From positions 1-64,000 of the forward strand of contig NZ_RQYZ01000009.1 of NCBI RefSeq assembly GCF_003932855.1: DNA of 64,000 bases. The letters are read 5' to 3'. This DNA is from Tessaracoccus sp. OH4464_COT-324 (lineage in GTDB: Bacteria; Actinomycetota; Actinomycetes; Propionibacteriales; Propionibacteriaceae). Positions within the stretch are counted from its first letter, which is position 1. The number at the start of each line of letters is the position of its first letter. This document shows positions 26,877 through 36,503 of this stretch, piece after piece. The notes beneath the pieces were generated by a model that saw nothing but the letters and a program-made list of their open reading frames with translations, did no database searches and was not told where the DNA came from. The position numbers were made by a program, and so were the translations under genes.

Positions 26877-28092
26877 CTCGGTTCCTTTCCTGGGCGGCCA
26901 CCACGTCGAGAGTGAGCTGGCCATCGGCCAGATGGGCCTTGATCCGGTCACCGGGCTGGGCGGCGGCCACCGACGAGACCGCGCCGTCGTCGCCGACCAG
27001 CACGGCGTAGCCGCGCTCCAAGGTGCCCTTCGGGGAAAGCGCGCGGGTGGCGGTCAGCAGCCGGAGCACCTCGGCCGACTCCGCATTCAGCAAACGACCG
27101 ATCGCGGCACGCAGCCGAACGGTGAGCAGCGCGACGCGCTCGCGGTGCGCGACGAAGGCGCGCGTCGGGTCCAGCAGCACCGGACGAGAGCGCAGCTCCG
27201 CCAGCCAACGCTCCTCCTGCGCCACCTTCGCCTGAAACGCCCCACGAAGCCGCGCACGCGCGGTGGCGAGGCTGGCCAGCTCAGCGGCCGCGTCCGGGAC
27301 GATGCGTTTCGCGGCATCCGTCGGGGTGGACGCCCGCAGGTCGGCCACCAGGTCGAGAATCGGCGTGTCCCGCTCGTGGCCGATGGCCGACACCACCGGC
27401 GTTCCGGCGGCCACGACCGCGCGCACCAGCCCCTCGTCGGAAAACGGCAGCAGGTCCTCAAGTGAGCCGCCACCGCGGGCGATCACGATGACATCCACGT
27501 CGGGGTCGGCATCCAGCTCGGCCAGCGCACGCATCACCGACGCCGCAGCCTCCCTACCCTGCATCAGCGCGTGTTCGACGCGGAACTGCGCCGCCGGCCA
27601 GCGCAACTCGACGTTGCGCAGCACGTCGCGCTCCGCGTCCGAACTGCGTCCCGTGATGAGCCCGATCTGGTTAGGCAGCACAGGCAGAGCACGCTTCAGC
27701 GAAACGTCGAACAGCCCCTCGGCCTGGAGCTTGCGCTTCAACTGCTCCAGCTCCATCAGCAGCCGACCCTCGCCCGCGACGTGCAACTCCAGCACCTCGA
27801 ACGTCAGCGCCGCCGACCGCTCGAACACGCGCGGCTTCAGGCGGGCCACGATGCTCGATCCCTCCGGCAGCGGGCCGGCCAAATCCAGCACGTACGCCGA
27901 CGACGTGGCCTGGCAGGAGAACTGGCCGGTCAGGTCGCGCAACGTGAGAAACTGGGTGGGTGCGTTGCGCCGCTTCAACTCGACGATCTGAGCGGAAACC
28001 CAGACCTCGCCCAGCCTGCCCACCCAATCCTTGACCGCAGCGACCACCCGCCCCAGGGGCAGCGGTTCGTCGCGGGAGTTGGCCATGCTCAT
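26869..28092 (-). CDS. xseA: Exodeoxyribonuclease VII large subunit
   Basis: XseA with XseB degrades single-stranded DNA to oligonucleotides. The 407-residue product has the N-terminal OB fold (GEVWVSAQIVELKRR...) and the catalytic domain with TGRSSDAERDV, VIARGGGSLEDLLPF and VVSAIGHERDTPI, then a coiled-coil region and the conserved GTLERGYAVL near the end. The ATG at 28092 overlaps the stop of the upstream gene (ATGA), which supports this start over the longer frame. Confidence 0.95.
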   Translation of the reverse strand: MSMANSRDEPLPLGRVVAAVKDWVGRLGEVWVSAQIVELKRRNAPTQFLTLRDLTGQFSCQATSSAYVLDLAGPLPEGSSIVARLKPRVFERSAALTFEVLELHVAGEGRLLMELEQLKRKLQAEGLFDVSLKRALPVLPNQIGLITGRSSDAERDVLRNVELRWPAAQFRVEHALMQGREAAASVMRALAELDADPDVDVIVIARGGGSLEDLLPFSDEGLVRAVVAAGTPVVSAIGHERDTPILDLVADLRASTPTDAAKRIVPDAAAELASLATARARLRGAFQAKVAQEERWLAELRSRPVLLDPTRAFVAHRERVALLTVRLRAAIGRLLNAESAEVLRLLTATRALSPKGTLERGYAVLVGDDGAVSSVAAAQPGDRIKAHLADGQLTLDVVAAQERNRDG

Positions 28093-28814
28093 GCGCGTTC
28101 CCACAGCCCGGAGGAGGCGCTCAGCGTGAAGGTGCCGAGCACGACGTTGCCCGGCACCACGTCGAGGCCTGCGGGCAACGCGAAGGCCAGCGGCACCACC
28201 GAGCGGCCCACCCCGTACCAGAACTCCAGCCCGGACAGCTCGGTGGTACGGGGCTCGGCCCGCTCCACGGTGAACCCGACGAGGGCGCGGGCCGTCAACT
28301 CCTGCTCGCCCAGCAGCCCCACCGCAGCCACCGAAGGCGACACGAGCGTGCGCGACGACCAGGGCCGGTCGTCGTCGGGGCGGCTGGCCAGGAAATGCTC
28401 CTCGTCGCGGTAGACATCGGCGCGCACGCAGATGGCGCCCAGGGTGAGCGCCGAGATGAGCGCGAACTGGCCGGTCTCGGCCAGCGGGTACTGCGTCGGA
28501 TCGTCCACGCTCACGATCAGCTCGACCGCGTCGTCGTCGAGCAACACCGACGCGTGCGCCAGATGGTCGTTCAGGCGGCGGACGCTGGCTCGGGTGGCCT
28601 GAGCGGAGACCAGGGCGGGCGTCACGACGACGTCGTGGCCCCGGCGGCGCACCAGGCCGAGGCGGGCCCCCGACGGGTCTGTGTATGCGCCGATCAGATC
28701 GAAACCCGGCACCCGCTGCAGCCCGCGGACACGGCCGCTGGCGATGGCTGCGTCCACCAGCTTGGTGGCGGAGGACGTTGCGAAACCGAGGCTGGCGTAC
28801 TCACTGACCTGCAT
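28089..28814 (-). CDS. Conserved protein of unknown function, coupled to xseA
   Basis: The 241-residue product is soluble and alpha/beta in pattern with no signal peptide or membrane helix. No catalytic motif stands out. ATG 28814 has TAGGCT six bases upstream, so this gene begins the mRNA that continues through xseA and xseB by stop-start overlaps. It lies back-to-back with ispH. Position suggests a role near nucleic acid or housekeeping metabolism, but nothing in the sequence confirms that. Confidence 0.7.
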   Translation of the reverse strand: MQVSEYASLGFATSSATKLVDAAIASGRVRGLQRVPGFDLIGAYTDPSGARLGLVRRRGHDVVVTPALVSAQATRASVRRLNDHLAHASVLLDDDAVELIVSVDDPTQYPLAETGQFALISALTLGAICVRADVYRDEEHFLASRPDDDRPWSSRTLVSPSVAAVGLLGEQELTARALVGFTVERAEPRTTELSGLEFWYGVGRSVVPLAFALPAGLDVVPGNVVLGTFTLSASSGLWERA

Positions 28815-28867
28815 AGCCCCAGCCTAGCGGCGTGCTCCGGCAGTTTCGATTACGTAGACTGGGGCGC

Positions 28868-29833
28868 ATGTCTGGCACCAAACGAGTCATCCTGGCCGCG
28901 CCGCGCGGGTACTGCGCGGGCGTGGATCGGGCCGTGATCACCGTCGAGAAATCCCTCGAACTCTATGAAGGCCCGGTGTACGTGCGCAAGGAGATCGTGC
29001 ACAACAAGCACGTGGTGGAGAACCTGGAGGAACGCGGAGCCATCTTCGTTGACGAGCTAGACCAGGTGCCGCAGGGCGCCACGGTGGTTTTCTCCGCGCA
29101 CGGCGTGTCGCCGGCCGTGCACGCCGAGGCGGGCGTGCGGCAGCTGAAAACCATCGACGCCACCTGCCCGCTGGTCACCAAGGTGCATCACGAGGCCAAG
29201 CGTTTCGCAAAGGAGAACCTCACCATCTTGCTGATCGGCCACAATGGGCACGAAGAGGTGGAGGGGACGATGGGGGAAGCCCCCGACAACACGATCCTCG
29301 TCGAGAGCCCGGACGACGTGGACAGGCTCGACCTGCCCGCCGACGCCAACGTCGCATGGTTGTCTCAGACCACGCTCTCCGTCGACGAGACGCTCGCCAC
29401 CGTGCAGCGGCTGCGGGAGCGCTTCCCCCAGCTGATGGATCCGCCGTCGGACGACATCTGCTACGCGACACAGAACCGGCAGATGGCGGTGAAGCAGATC
29501 GCCAGCAGGGGCTGCGACCTCATGATCGTCGTGGGCTCTCGTAACTCCTCCAACACGCGACGGCTCGTCGAGGTGGCATTGGAGAGCGGCGCCAAGGCTT
29601 CATACCGGGTGGACAACCACACCGAGATCGCCGACGAGTGGCTGCTCGGCGCGGACGTGATTGGGGTCACCTCCGGCGCCTCGGTACCCGACCGGCTGGT
29701 GCAGGGGGTACTCGATCTCCTGGAGAGCAAGGGATACCCCCCGGCGGAGGAAGAACGGCTCACTGAAGAGACGTTGCACTTTGCGTTGCCCCCGGAGCTG
29801 CGCAAAGATCTGCGGCGCGCGCTCAAGCACTAG
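28868..29833 (+). CDS. ispH: 4-hydroxy-3-methylbut-2-enyl diphosphate reductase
   Basis: IspH makes IPP and DMAPP in the last step of the MEP isoprenoid pathway using a 4Fe-4S cluster. The three cluster cysteines are visible in [13 protein letters not shown] (Cys16), [12 protein letters not shown] and GSR-preceding [11 protein letters not shown] / [15 protein letters not shown] blocks; the active-site glutamate and histidines lie in HNKHVVENL and FSAHGVSP. The 321-residue length is normal. TAGACT seven bases before the ATG gives a leaderless start. It faces a hypothetical gene 15 bases after its stop. Confidence 0.96.
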   Translation: MSGTKRVILAAPRGYCAGVDRAVITVEKSLELYEGPVYVRKEIVHNKHVVENLEERGAIFVDELDQVPQGATVVFSAHGVSPAVHAEAGVRQLKTIDATCPLVTKVHHEAKRFAKENLTILLIGHNGHEEVEGTMGEAPDNTILVESPDDVDRLDLPADANVAWLSQTTLSVDETLATVQRLRERFPQLMDPPSDDICYATQNRQMAVKQIASRGCDLMIVVGSRNSSNTRRLVEVALESGAKASYRVDNHTEIADEWLLGADVIGVTSGASVPDRLVQGVLDLLESKGYPPAEEERLTEETLHFALPPELRKDLRRALKH

Positions 29834-29848
29834 CGGCGGGCGCAACTG

Positions 29849-30640
29849 ATGACCGGGCAGAACTGGGTGCGGGAGACCCCGCCCAGGACGGGGGCGTGGT
29901 TCTGGCGGCTGCTCGCGGTGCTCGTCGTCGTGGTGACGATCGTCGCCCTCTGGTTCAATGCGCCGTGGCGCTCTGGCGTGGAGAAGGCGGAGGACGGGCA
30001 CGACCCGACGGCCCTCAGACCGTCGGGGACGCCGTGGAATGAGCTGCCGAACAGGCCGCACTCGCCGAGCCCCACGTCGCCGGCCCCGGCCGAGCCGTCG
30101 AGCGGCGGCCAGTCGCACTCGCGGCGGGACTGCCCGCAGGCCACCCTCCAGCAGTTCTCCTCACCGGCGGGGCTGCTGACTGCGGGCAAGCTGCGCGTGG
30201 ATCTCCCGGGAGACTGGTCCGAGGCCGGGCGCGTCTCCCAGGTGCTGGGTGTCAGCAGCACCAAGACCCAAAAGGTGTCGAGCCGGTGGGCCAACTTTGC
30301 CGAGGCCGGTGTGGTGGCCGCCGAGCGGGGGTTCAACCAGCCGCAGGAAGCGGCGGAGAACATCATCGCCTGCCACGTGACCGGCGGGTTCTTCACCGGC
30401 TACGCCGACCACGAGATCATCGAATCGGAGCCGGTGACCATCGATGGCTTCAGCGGCCACCGGGTGCGGGCGCACGCCGCGAACGAGCGGGTGCCCGGCG
30501 GGGGAGCGGTCTACGACGCGGTGGTGCTCGATGTCGGAAACCTGGCGGGCCTGGAGGTGTTCTGGTCCGGCGCGGTGGATGAGGACGCGCGCGCCGGCGA
30601 GGCGCTCGTCGCGGCCCGTAGGTCGCTGCGCGTCGGTTAG
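29849..30640 (+). CDS. Single-pass membrane protein of unknown function
   Basis: A short cytoplasmic N-terminus rich in Trp leads to one membrane helix (about 18-36, LLAVLVVVVTIVALWF), then a Pro/Ser linker (about 55-95) and an outer domain of about 165 residues with two cysteines (RRDCPQAT and IIACHVTG). I do not recognise the family. It follows ispH by 15 bases and may share its transcript. Confidence 0.7.
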   Translation: MTGQNWVRETPPRTGAWFWRLLAVLVVVVTIVALWFNAPWRSGVEKAEDGHDPTALRPSGTPWNELPNRPHSPSPTSPAPAEPSSGGQSHSRRDCPQATLQQFSSPAGLLTAGKLRVDLPGDWSEAGRVSQVLGVSSTKTQKVSSRWANFAEAGVVAAERGFNQPQEAAENIIACHVTGGFFTGYADHEIIESEPVTIDGFSGHRVRAHAANERVPGGGAVYDAVVLDVGNLAGLEVFWSGAVDEDARAGEALVAARRSLRVG

Positions 30641-30693
30641 CACCTGCCGCGAAAGTGCTGCCTGAGCCGTCCAAAGCAGCAGCCCCCGAACCC

Positions 30694-32508
30694 TTAGCTC
30701 ATCTCGAAGAGTTCCCCGCGATGTGGGAAAGCCAGCCGCCGGCCGGGCGGCAGCAGGAAAGCGTGCTCCCTATGCACCCGCAGCGGCTCGCAGTCGCCGT
30801 CGGTGATGATGAGCAGCGGCCCGTCGGGCGGGAAGTCGCCGGCGTTCTCCAGCAGATTTATCGCGGGTTGCAGCACCGTGCCGCCCCGGCCGCGGATCTG
30901 CACCCGGCCCGCGATGTCTCCGGCAGGCATCCAGCCCAGATCGTAGGGCGCGGCGTCGCAGCACACCACCCTGACCACCGGCACCTCCTTGGCTTCCGCG
31001 AAACTGGCGATCGCGCCCAGCGCCTTCGCCAGCGTCTGCCGATCCATCGAGGCCGACGTGTCCAGCACCACGCCGAAGGTGCGGCCCTCGCGCTTCTCCG
31101 GGTCGGGCACGACGCGTGGCCGCGGAATATCCGGGGTGGCGGACTGTCGTCGGCTCAGCTGGGTCCAGCGGCGCACGGTCTCCACGGGCGGGAAGTTGTG
31201 ATCGAACCAGCGCGCCAACCGCACCTCCCAGCCGATTGGCGGCTGCAGCACCGCGTTGATCTCCTCCAGCAGGCCGGCGGGCAGCAGCCCGCGCCCCTGC
31301 TGCTGGTGCAGCAGCAGGCCCTTGCCGAGCTGTTCGCGGCAGAAGGCGTCCAGGTCGGTGAAGTAGGGCGCAGACTCCACGATCCTGCGCCGCAGCATGT
31401 CGCCCTGGCGGCCGGCGAGGGTGAGCAGCTTGCGGTAGCGGCGGAGGTCGTTCACCATCCGGTCGTAGACCTCCTCCGCGGACAGGCCCCGCAGCTCGTC
31501 GTCGTGCAGCAGCCCGAGGCTCGGCGGCTCGCCGACGCGCATCTGGATCAGCCAGTCGTTGATCACGAAATCACAGGCGACGTTCCACAGGAAGAAGTCG
31601 CGCCCCCGGCGCCGGGCGTCGTGCCGCAGGGCGACGTGCAGCACCTCGTGCGCAATCACGAAGCGTAACTCCTCCTCAGACAGCTGGGCGGCGGGGTTTA
31701 AGTAAACGGTGCGGGACAGCTCGTCGACGGCGGCCACCAGGATGTTCTCCCGGCGGCAGATCTCGGTGTCCTCGACGAACTCGAAGGCCGCCACCATCGA
31801 ACCGAGCAGCGGATAGCTGCTGATGAACCAGTCGCGGGCCCAGCGCGTCTTCTTGCTCAGCTTGCCGCGCCGGGCGTCGTCGGGCTCGGCACCCAGCTCG
31901 GAGCGGATCCCGGCCGCCACCTCGACGGCCTGCCGCACCGACTCGGCGATGCCGGCCGCAAAGTCATCCCCCCAGGGCACGCTCCAGATTGAGCGGTGCT
32001 CGCGCCAGCGGCTGGGCGGGTCCATCGTCGGCTCGCTCGGCCCACCCAGGCTCAGCGCGTGCGCCCAATCCGGCACCCCCTCCTCACAGAACTGGCGGTA
32101 CCAGCGCTCCTCGTCCCACAGCGGAAGGCCCGCGGGCAAGCTCATTCCACCGGGAGCCAGGCCAAACTTGATGCCCTGCACGAACCTCGCGGTCACGACA
32201 TCGCAGGCCGCGCTCCATCTCGGCCAGTCGCCGCGGTCGCGCCGCCACAGGCCCATCGCGTGGATCAGCATGGCCCGGGCCATGAGCTGAGCCCACTCCT
32301 CGGGGCGAGCCAGCCGCTTGGGGTGCACGTGCACCGTCTCCTGCCGCTCGACGAGCAGCCACCCGTCGGGCGGCACCGGGCCCTCCGAATAGCGTGACCA
32401 CGTGAGCCTGCCCCGCAGCCGCCTAAAGATCGGGTGCGCGTTGACAAGGACCGCGGCGTCGTCGAAGGCCTTAGCCGCGGGCTTCTTCCGTGAGGTCTCC
32501 CGGCTCAC
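30694..32508 (-). CDS. Metallopeptidase-like protein with VWA-like domain (DUF2201 type)
   Basis: The 604-residue protein has an N-terminal DUF2201 putative metallopeptidase region with the zinc motif HEVLHVALRH at about residue 315, and a C-terminal VWA-like domain with TFGVVLDTSASM (a MIDAS-like DxSxS) and later LLIITDGDCEPL. Such proteins are partners of MoxR AAA ATPases, which are thought to act as metal-insertion or remodelling chaperones for a client complex. The GTG start overlaps the MoxR stop (GTGA). The usual wider MoxR operon genes (DUF58, transglutaminase) are absent. Confidence 0.82.
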   Translation of the reverse strand: MSRETSRKKPAAKAFDDAAVLVNAHPIFRRLRGRLTWSRYSEGPVPPDGWLLVERQETVHVHPKRLARPEEWAQLMARAMLIHAMGLWRRDRGDWPRWSAACDVVTARFVQGIKFGLAPGGMSLPAGLPLWDEERWYRQFCEEGVPDWAHALSLGGPSEPTMDPPSRWREHRSIWSVPWGDDFAAGIAESVRQAVEVAAGIRSELGAEPDDARRGKLSKKTRWARDWFISSYPLLGSMVAAFEFVEDTEICRRENILVAAVDELSRTVYLNPAAQLSEEELRFVIAHEVLHVALRHDARRRGRDFFLWNVACDFVINDWLIQMRVGEPPSLGLLHDDELRGLSAEEVYDRMVNDLRRYRKLLTLAGRQGDMLRRRIVESAPYFTDLDAFCREQLGKGLLLHQQQGRGLLPAGLLEEINAVLQPPIGWEVRLARWFDHNFPPVETVRRWTQLSRRQSATPDIPRPRVVPDPEKREGRTFGVVLDTSASMDRQTLAKALGAIASFAEAKEVPVVRVVCCDAAPYDLGWMPAGDIAGRVQIRGRGGTVLQPAINLLENAGDFPPDGPLLIITDGDCEPLRVHREHAFLLPPGRRLAFPHRGELFEMS

Positions 32509-33566
32509 TGCTTCTCGCGCCGCTCCGCCAGGCGCGGCAGGTCGCGCACCACCTCGACCAGGTACCAGGTGGGCAGCGTGGTGCCCGCGTCGTCGGCGAT
32601 CACGATCTGCGCCATCTCCAGGCTGATCTGGGCCAGGTCGCGCAGCAGCCCCTTCGACGTGTGCACCAGCTGCTGCGTCTCCGGGCTGGCGTCGGCCTTG
32701 GCGGGCGGCAATAGCTTCATCAGCCGCGCGCGGAAGGCCTGCGCCAGGAAGTACAGCAGGTCGCGTTCCTCCGGCGAGCTCGGCCACCGCGCGTCGCCCT
32801 TGAGGATCGCGTCGAGGCGGTGCCGGTCGTCGGCGAGTTTGCTGAACGCCTTGAACTGGGCCGCGTGCTGCGGGGTCAGGCAGCCATCGGCGACGGCGGC
32901 CACCAGATGCTCCGCTGCGGCCTCACCCAGCGTGAACAGCGCGTCGCTCACCATGTGCCAGGAGCGCGGCGTGGAGAACGGTTCCTCGTGGCGTGGGGGT
33001 TTGCTCCACAGGTGATCGGGGCGCTGCGACAGGTACTCGATCACCAGCGGGTGCAGCCCGGCGCCGGTGGCCCAGTCGAGCCACTCGCTCGCGGAGACGC
33101 GCAGGTGGACGTGCACCATGCGGTTCATCAGCGCCGACGACATCGGCTTCACGATCGCCGAATCCTGCGCCCGGTTGCCCGCGCCGACCACGATCGAGCC
33201 CTCGGGGAGGGAATATTCGCCGATGCGACGGTCGTGGATCAGGCTGTAGAAGGCTTTTTGCACGTCCTGCGAGCAGGCATTCAGCTCGTCGAGGAAGAGG
33301 CAGTAGGGTTCGGCGCGGGCGATCAGCGCAGGCGGGAAGAACCGGGTCACCCCGTCGGCGATCTGCGGAACGCCCATCAGGTCCTCGGGGGCCAGCTGGC
33401 TGCCCAGCATCGACACGCACTCCAAGCCGACGTCGTGCGCGAAGCGTTCGACGAGCGACGACTTCCCGATGCCCGGGGCGCCCCAGATAAACACCGGGCG
33501 GGCCGTGGCGACGCTCAGTAGGAAGTCGCTGAGCTGGGTGGGGGTGAGAGAATGTGCGGCCTGCAT
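32505..33566 (-). CDS. MoxR-type AAA+ ATPase
   Basis: The 353-residue protein has Walker A GAPGIGKSS at about 30-38, Walker B LFLDELNACSQDVQ, and the sensor-1 region VVGAGNRAQDS, matching the MoxR/RavA-like clade. It opens with TPTQLSDFLLSVATARPVFIWG. It heads a two-gene operon with the VWA/metallopeptidase protein and probably loads or remodels it. No leaderless box is seen; the promoter lies in the 80-base gap shared with the divergent propeller-like gene. Confidence 0.88.
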   Translation of the reverse strand: MQAAHSLTPTQLSDFLLSVATARPVFIWGAPGIGKSSLVERFAHDVGLECVSMLGSQLAPEDLMGVPQIADGVTRFFPPALIARAEPYCLFLDELNACSQDVQKAFYSLIHDRRIGEYSLPEGSIVVGAGNRAQDSAIVKPMSSALMNRMVHVHLRVSASEWLDWATGAGLHPLVIEYLSQRPDHLWSKPPRHEEPFSTPRSWHMVSDALFTLGEAAAEHLVAAVADGCLTPQHAAQFKAFSKLADDRHRLDAILKGDARWPSSPEERDLLYFLAQAFRARLMKLLPPAKADASPETQQLVHTSKGLLRDLAQISLEMAQIVIADDAGTTLPTWYLVEVVRDLPRLAERREKQ

Positions 33567-33648
33567 GGCGTCCTCTGGATTTCAGCTTCACTGATCGATG
33601 TACACGATACTGCACGTTCTTGGCCTCAGGCGCGCTTTAATGGCCAGT

Positions 33649-35019
33649 ATGAGTGACCACGAGGCCGGTGCATACCAAAGGTTTCGACGACCGGGCGAGG
33701 AGCTGGGAGGAGCCGAGCCGAAGCCGAATGACTGGCTGGCCGAGCCCGGCGAGCCGGCCGAACCTGCGCGGGGGTGGGCGGAGGTCGTAGCGGGCGGGAC
33801 AGCACCGTCCGAGGCCGGCGCCCCGGGGCAACCGGCCCAGTCGGGGAAGCCGACGGCGGGCTTTCCCTGGCTTGCGCTGGCTGCCCTGATCGCCGCAGTG
33901 GTGGCGGCCGTGGTGTGGGCCTGGTGGCCGCGGCCGCACGTCGCGGTGGAGGTGGGCTTCAACGGCGACGTGTGGCCAGTGGACGCCACGCGCGCCCTGG
34001 TGGTGGGGGAGCGGGTGGCGCTCGTGGACTGGCGGGCGCAGCAGGTCCTTTGGGAGACGAATGTGCCGGGCTCGCACGTTGCGCTGGACGCGGCGAAGAG
34101 CCGGGTCGTGGTGGGTAACGGTCTTGATGTGCTCAGCCTGAACATGGTTGACGGGAAGCAGACGGGCTCCGCGCCCCGACTGGATCCGAACAGCCTGCTG
34201 GTGGCCTGTGACGAGGAAACGCTTGAGTTCGTTCACGATCACGGCCTGCGTTACGGAGACCGCTCGCTGAGCGCGCCCGCCGAGGTGAGCTACGACTCCG
34301 GCAGCTCTTTCTATGCGCTTGAGGGTATCGTCTGCGAGCGGGAGGGCGAGAAGCTTACGATGAGCATCGCGGACCACCACGCCGGGACGGTGGATGCCGA
34401 CAACGTCTTTCGCGGGAGATTTGAGCAGGTCAGGGTGAACGGCACCTGGCAGAACACCAGCCTGTTCACCGGGCAGGTGAACGACTCCGGTTTCGACATT
34501 GAGGGAATGGTGCAGACCAGCAAGGGCTGGCGTCTGATCTCGTCGCCGCTGGGCCCCGGGGATGACTACGAGTTCGATCCGAAGTGGGCTCTAGCGAACC
34601 GAGAGTCGCTGGGCATCAAGGTGTACGAGATCGACGACCAGCTCTCCGTGACGAACGCGGTCACGATGCCCGCGACTCAGGTGAGCCCGGATGGGGAACT
34701 GGACCATATTCGTGGCGACCGGATGCTGTACCGGACGCTGGACGGGGCGTGGGTGGTGGTGGACCTGGCCGAGAAACGGGTGCTGCTGACGCTGCCCTCC
34801 GAAAACGCGCCACACGCCTACCTCGATCTCGACTCCCACCTGTGTTTCGTCGAGGTGCAGCAGCGCGGCGGCGACTACCTCTCCGTGAAACGCTGTCTCG
34901 ACCCGGGAAGCGGCGAGGAATTGCCGAGCGTCGATCTGCCGCTCGGTGCCGCCTACACCGAGCAGCATGGCGTGCTGCGGGTCACCAAGGGGGCAGGCGG
35001 GTTGCTGCTCTACCCGTGA
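33649..35019 (+). CDS. Membrane-tethered beta-propeller-like protein
   Basis: The 456-residue protein has an acidic, Pro-rich cytoplasmic N-terminus (about 1-75), one membrane helix (about 80-102, LAALIAAVVAAVVWAWW) and an outer domain with repeated blade-like strands (ALVDWRAQQVLWETNV, GAWVVVDLAEKRVLLTLP), similar to PQQ-type propellers. ATG 33649 is chosen because TTTAAT stands seven bases before it; ATG 33640 or 33598 in the same frame remain possible. Domain plan and repeat style match the proteins at 11596 and 36504, so these look like one expanded family in this genome. Function unknown. Confidence 0.7.
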   Translation: MSDHEAGAYQRFRRPGEELGGAEPKPNDWLAEPGEPAEPARGWAEVVAGGTAPSEAGAPGQPAQSGKPTAGFPWLALAALIAAVVAAVVWAWWPRPHVAVEVGFNGDVWPVDATRALVVGERVALVDWRAQQVLWETNVPGSHVALDAAKSRVVVGNGLDVLSLNMVDGKQTGSAPRLDPNSLLVACDEETLEFVHDHGLRYGDRSLSAPAEVSYDSGSSFYALEGIVCEREGEKLTMSIADHHAGTVDADNVFRGRFEQVRVNGTWQNTSLFTGQVNDSGFDIEGMVQTSKGWRLISSPLGPGDDYEFDPKWALANRESLGIKVYEIDDQLSVTNAVTMPATQVSPDGELDHIRGDRMLYRTLDGAWVVVDLAEKRVLLTLPSENAPHAYLDLDSHLCFVEVQQRGGDYLSVKRCLDPGSGEELPSVDLPLGAAYTEQHGVLRVTKGAGGLLLYP

Positions 35020-35072
35020 ACCGACGGGAACCCGCCCGGGCTGCGCCGCGAGAGCGCTGCCGGAGCGAGAAC

Positions 35073-35095
35073 CTGCGGGCCGAACCGTCCCGCAG
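35073..35095. terminator. Small hairpin between convergent genes
   Basis: CTGCGGG (35073-35079) and CCCGCAG (35089-35095) make a seven-base stem just before the ilvA stop, in the gap between convergent genes. No U tract is seen. Confidence 0.4.
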
Positions 35096-35099
35096 CTGC

Positions 35100-36368
35100 T
35101 TAGATCAGGAACCGGAACAGCGGGGAGCCGTAGGTGATCAACTCCACCTCCATGCCGACCTCGTTGATGCGCTGCATCAGGAACGGGTAGTCGCCGGGGT
35201 TGTGCAACTCGATGCCGACGACGGCAGGCCCCGTCTCCCGGGAGCTGCGCTTGATGTACTCGAAGTGCGTGATGTCGTCCTCCGGGCCGAGCACGTCGTC
35301 GAGGAAACGGCGCAGCGCGCCCGGCGCCTGCGGGAAACTCACCAGGAAGTAGCGCTTGCGGCCCTCGTGGATGAGTGAGCGCTCCACCACCTCGGCGTAG
35401 CGGGCCACGTCGTTGTTGCCGCCGGAGACCAGTACCAGAACCTTGGAGCCGGGCGGGATCTGCACGCGGTGGCCGACGCCACCCGTCGGGAGGGCCGCCG
35501 CAGCCAAGGCGCCGGCGGGCTCCGCGATGATGCCGTCCACCTGATACATGGCCAGCATTTCGGAGCACACCTGCCCCTCGGGGATGCGCACCAGCTCCGG
35601 CCTGGCCTCGCGGATGATCTCGAAGGGAACATCCCCCACCCGGGAGACGGCCGCGCCGTCGACGAATGTGTCGATCTCCTGCAGCTTCATCGGCCGCCCG
35701 GCGGACAGCGCTGCGGCGACGCAGGGCGCGCCCTCCGGCTCCACACCCACGATGCGCACCGACGGGTGGTTGGACCTTAGCCAGGCGCAGCACCCCGCGA
35801 ACAGCCCGCCGCCGCCGACGGGTACCGCCACCACATCGGGCACGAAACCCAGCTGGTCAACGGCCTCGACGATGCAGGTGGCCTGGCCCGCGATGGTGCG
35901 GGGATCGTCGAAGGCGGGTACCAGCACGCGGCCCTCCTGAGCGGCGAACGCCTTGGCGGCCTCGCTGGCCTGGTCGTACGTTGAGCCCGCGAGCACGAGC
36001 TGTACGCTGCCCCGGCCGATGGCCAGGATGCGCTCGCGTTTCTGGCGCGGGGTGGTGTGCGGGACGTAGATCGTCGCCTGGATGCCGAGCTGGGCGCAGC
36101 TGAACGCAACACCTTGGGCGTGGTTGCCGGCGGAGGCGCACACCACGCCTGCCGCCTTTTCCTCTTCGGACAGCTGCGCGATGAGGTTGTAGGCGCCGCG
36201 CAATTTGTACGAGCGCACCGGCTGTAGGTCCTCACGCTTCAGCCAAATCTCGCTTCCCGTGGCCTGGCTGAGGCGGGGATTGTGCAGCACCGGGGTGCGG
36301 GCGGCGACACCGTCGAGGCGCTCCAAAGCGGCCGGGATTGCCTGGGCGAGTTCGGAAAGCGTTGTCAT
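35100..36368 (-). CDS. ilvA: Threonine ammonia-lyase (threonine dehydratase)
   Basis: IlvA deaminates threonine to 2-oxobutanoate, the first step to isoleucine. The PLP lysine is in SYKLRGAYN (about residue 55), the glycine loop is VPVGGGGLFAG, and SAGNHAQGVAF is the family block after the lysine. The 422-residue length with a C-terminal ACT-like regulatory domain (YFLVSFPQAPGALRRFL) marks the biosynthetic, feedback-controlled form with a single short regulatory unit, as in Corynebacterium. ATG 36368 is preferred; an ATG at 36377 would add three residues. Confidence 0.93.
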   Translation of the reverse strand: MTTLSELAQAIPAALERLDGVAARTPVLHNPRLSQATGSEIWLKREDLQPVRSYKLRGAYNLIAQLSEEEKAAGVVCASAGNHAQGVAFSCAQLGIQATIYVPHTTPRQKRERILAIGRGSVQLVLAGSTYDQASEAAKAFAAQEGRVLVPAFDDPRTIAGQATCIVEAVDQLGFVPDVVAVPVGGGGLFAGCCAWLRSNHPSVRIVGVEPEGAPCVAAALSAGRPMKLQEIDTFVDGAAVSRVGDVPFEIIREARPELVRIPEGQVCSEMLAMYQVDGIIAEPAGALAAAALPTGGVGHRVQIPPGSKVLVLVSGGNNDVARYAEVVERSLIHEGRKRYFLVSFPQAPGALRRFLDDVLGPEDDITHFEYIKRSSRETGPAVVGIELHNPGDYPFLMQRINEVGMEVELITYGSPLFRFLI

Positions 36369-36503
36369 GCAGGCCATTGTTGCGCAAGTTTCCCGAGGGG
36401 AGTGCATCGCATCCTGTCAGCCGGGAGGGGCCCCGCCCGCACCGCCCGTGAACAACTCGGGGAAATCGCGTCACGGCCAGGTCTGGAGCGCTACTCTTCC
36501 CCC

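Noticed and set aside
26932-28413. Long frames antisense to xseA
   Set aside because: High-GC codon bias opens such frames. The sense strand has full exodeoxyribonuclease motifs and the antisense products show none.
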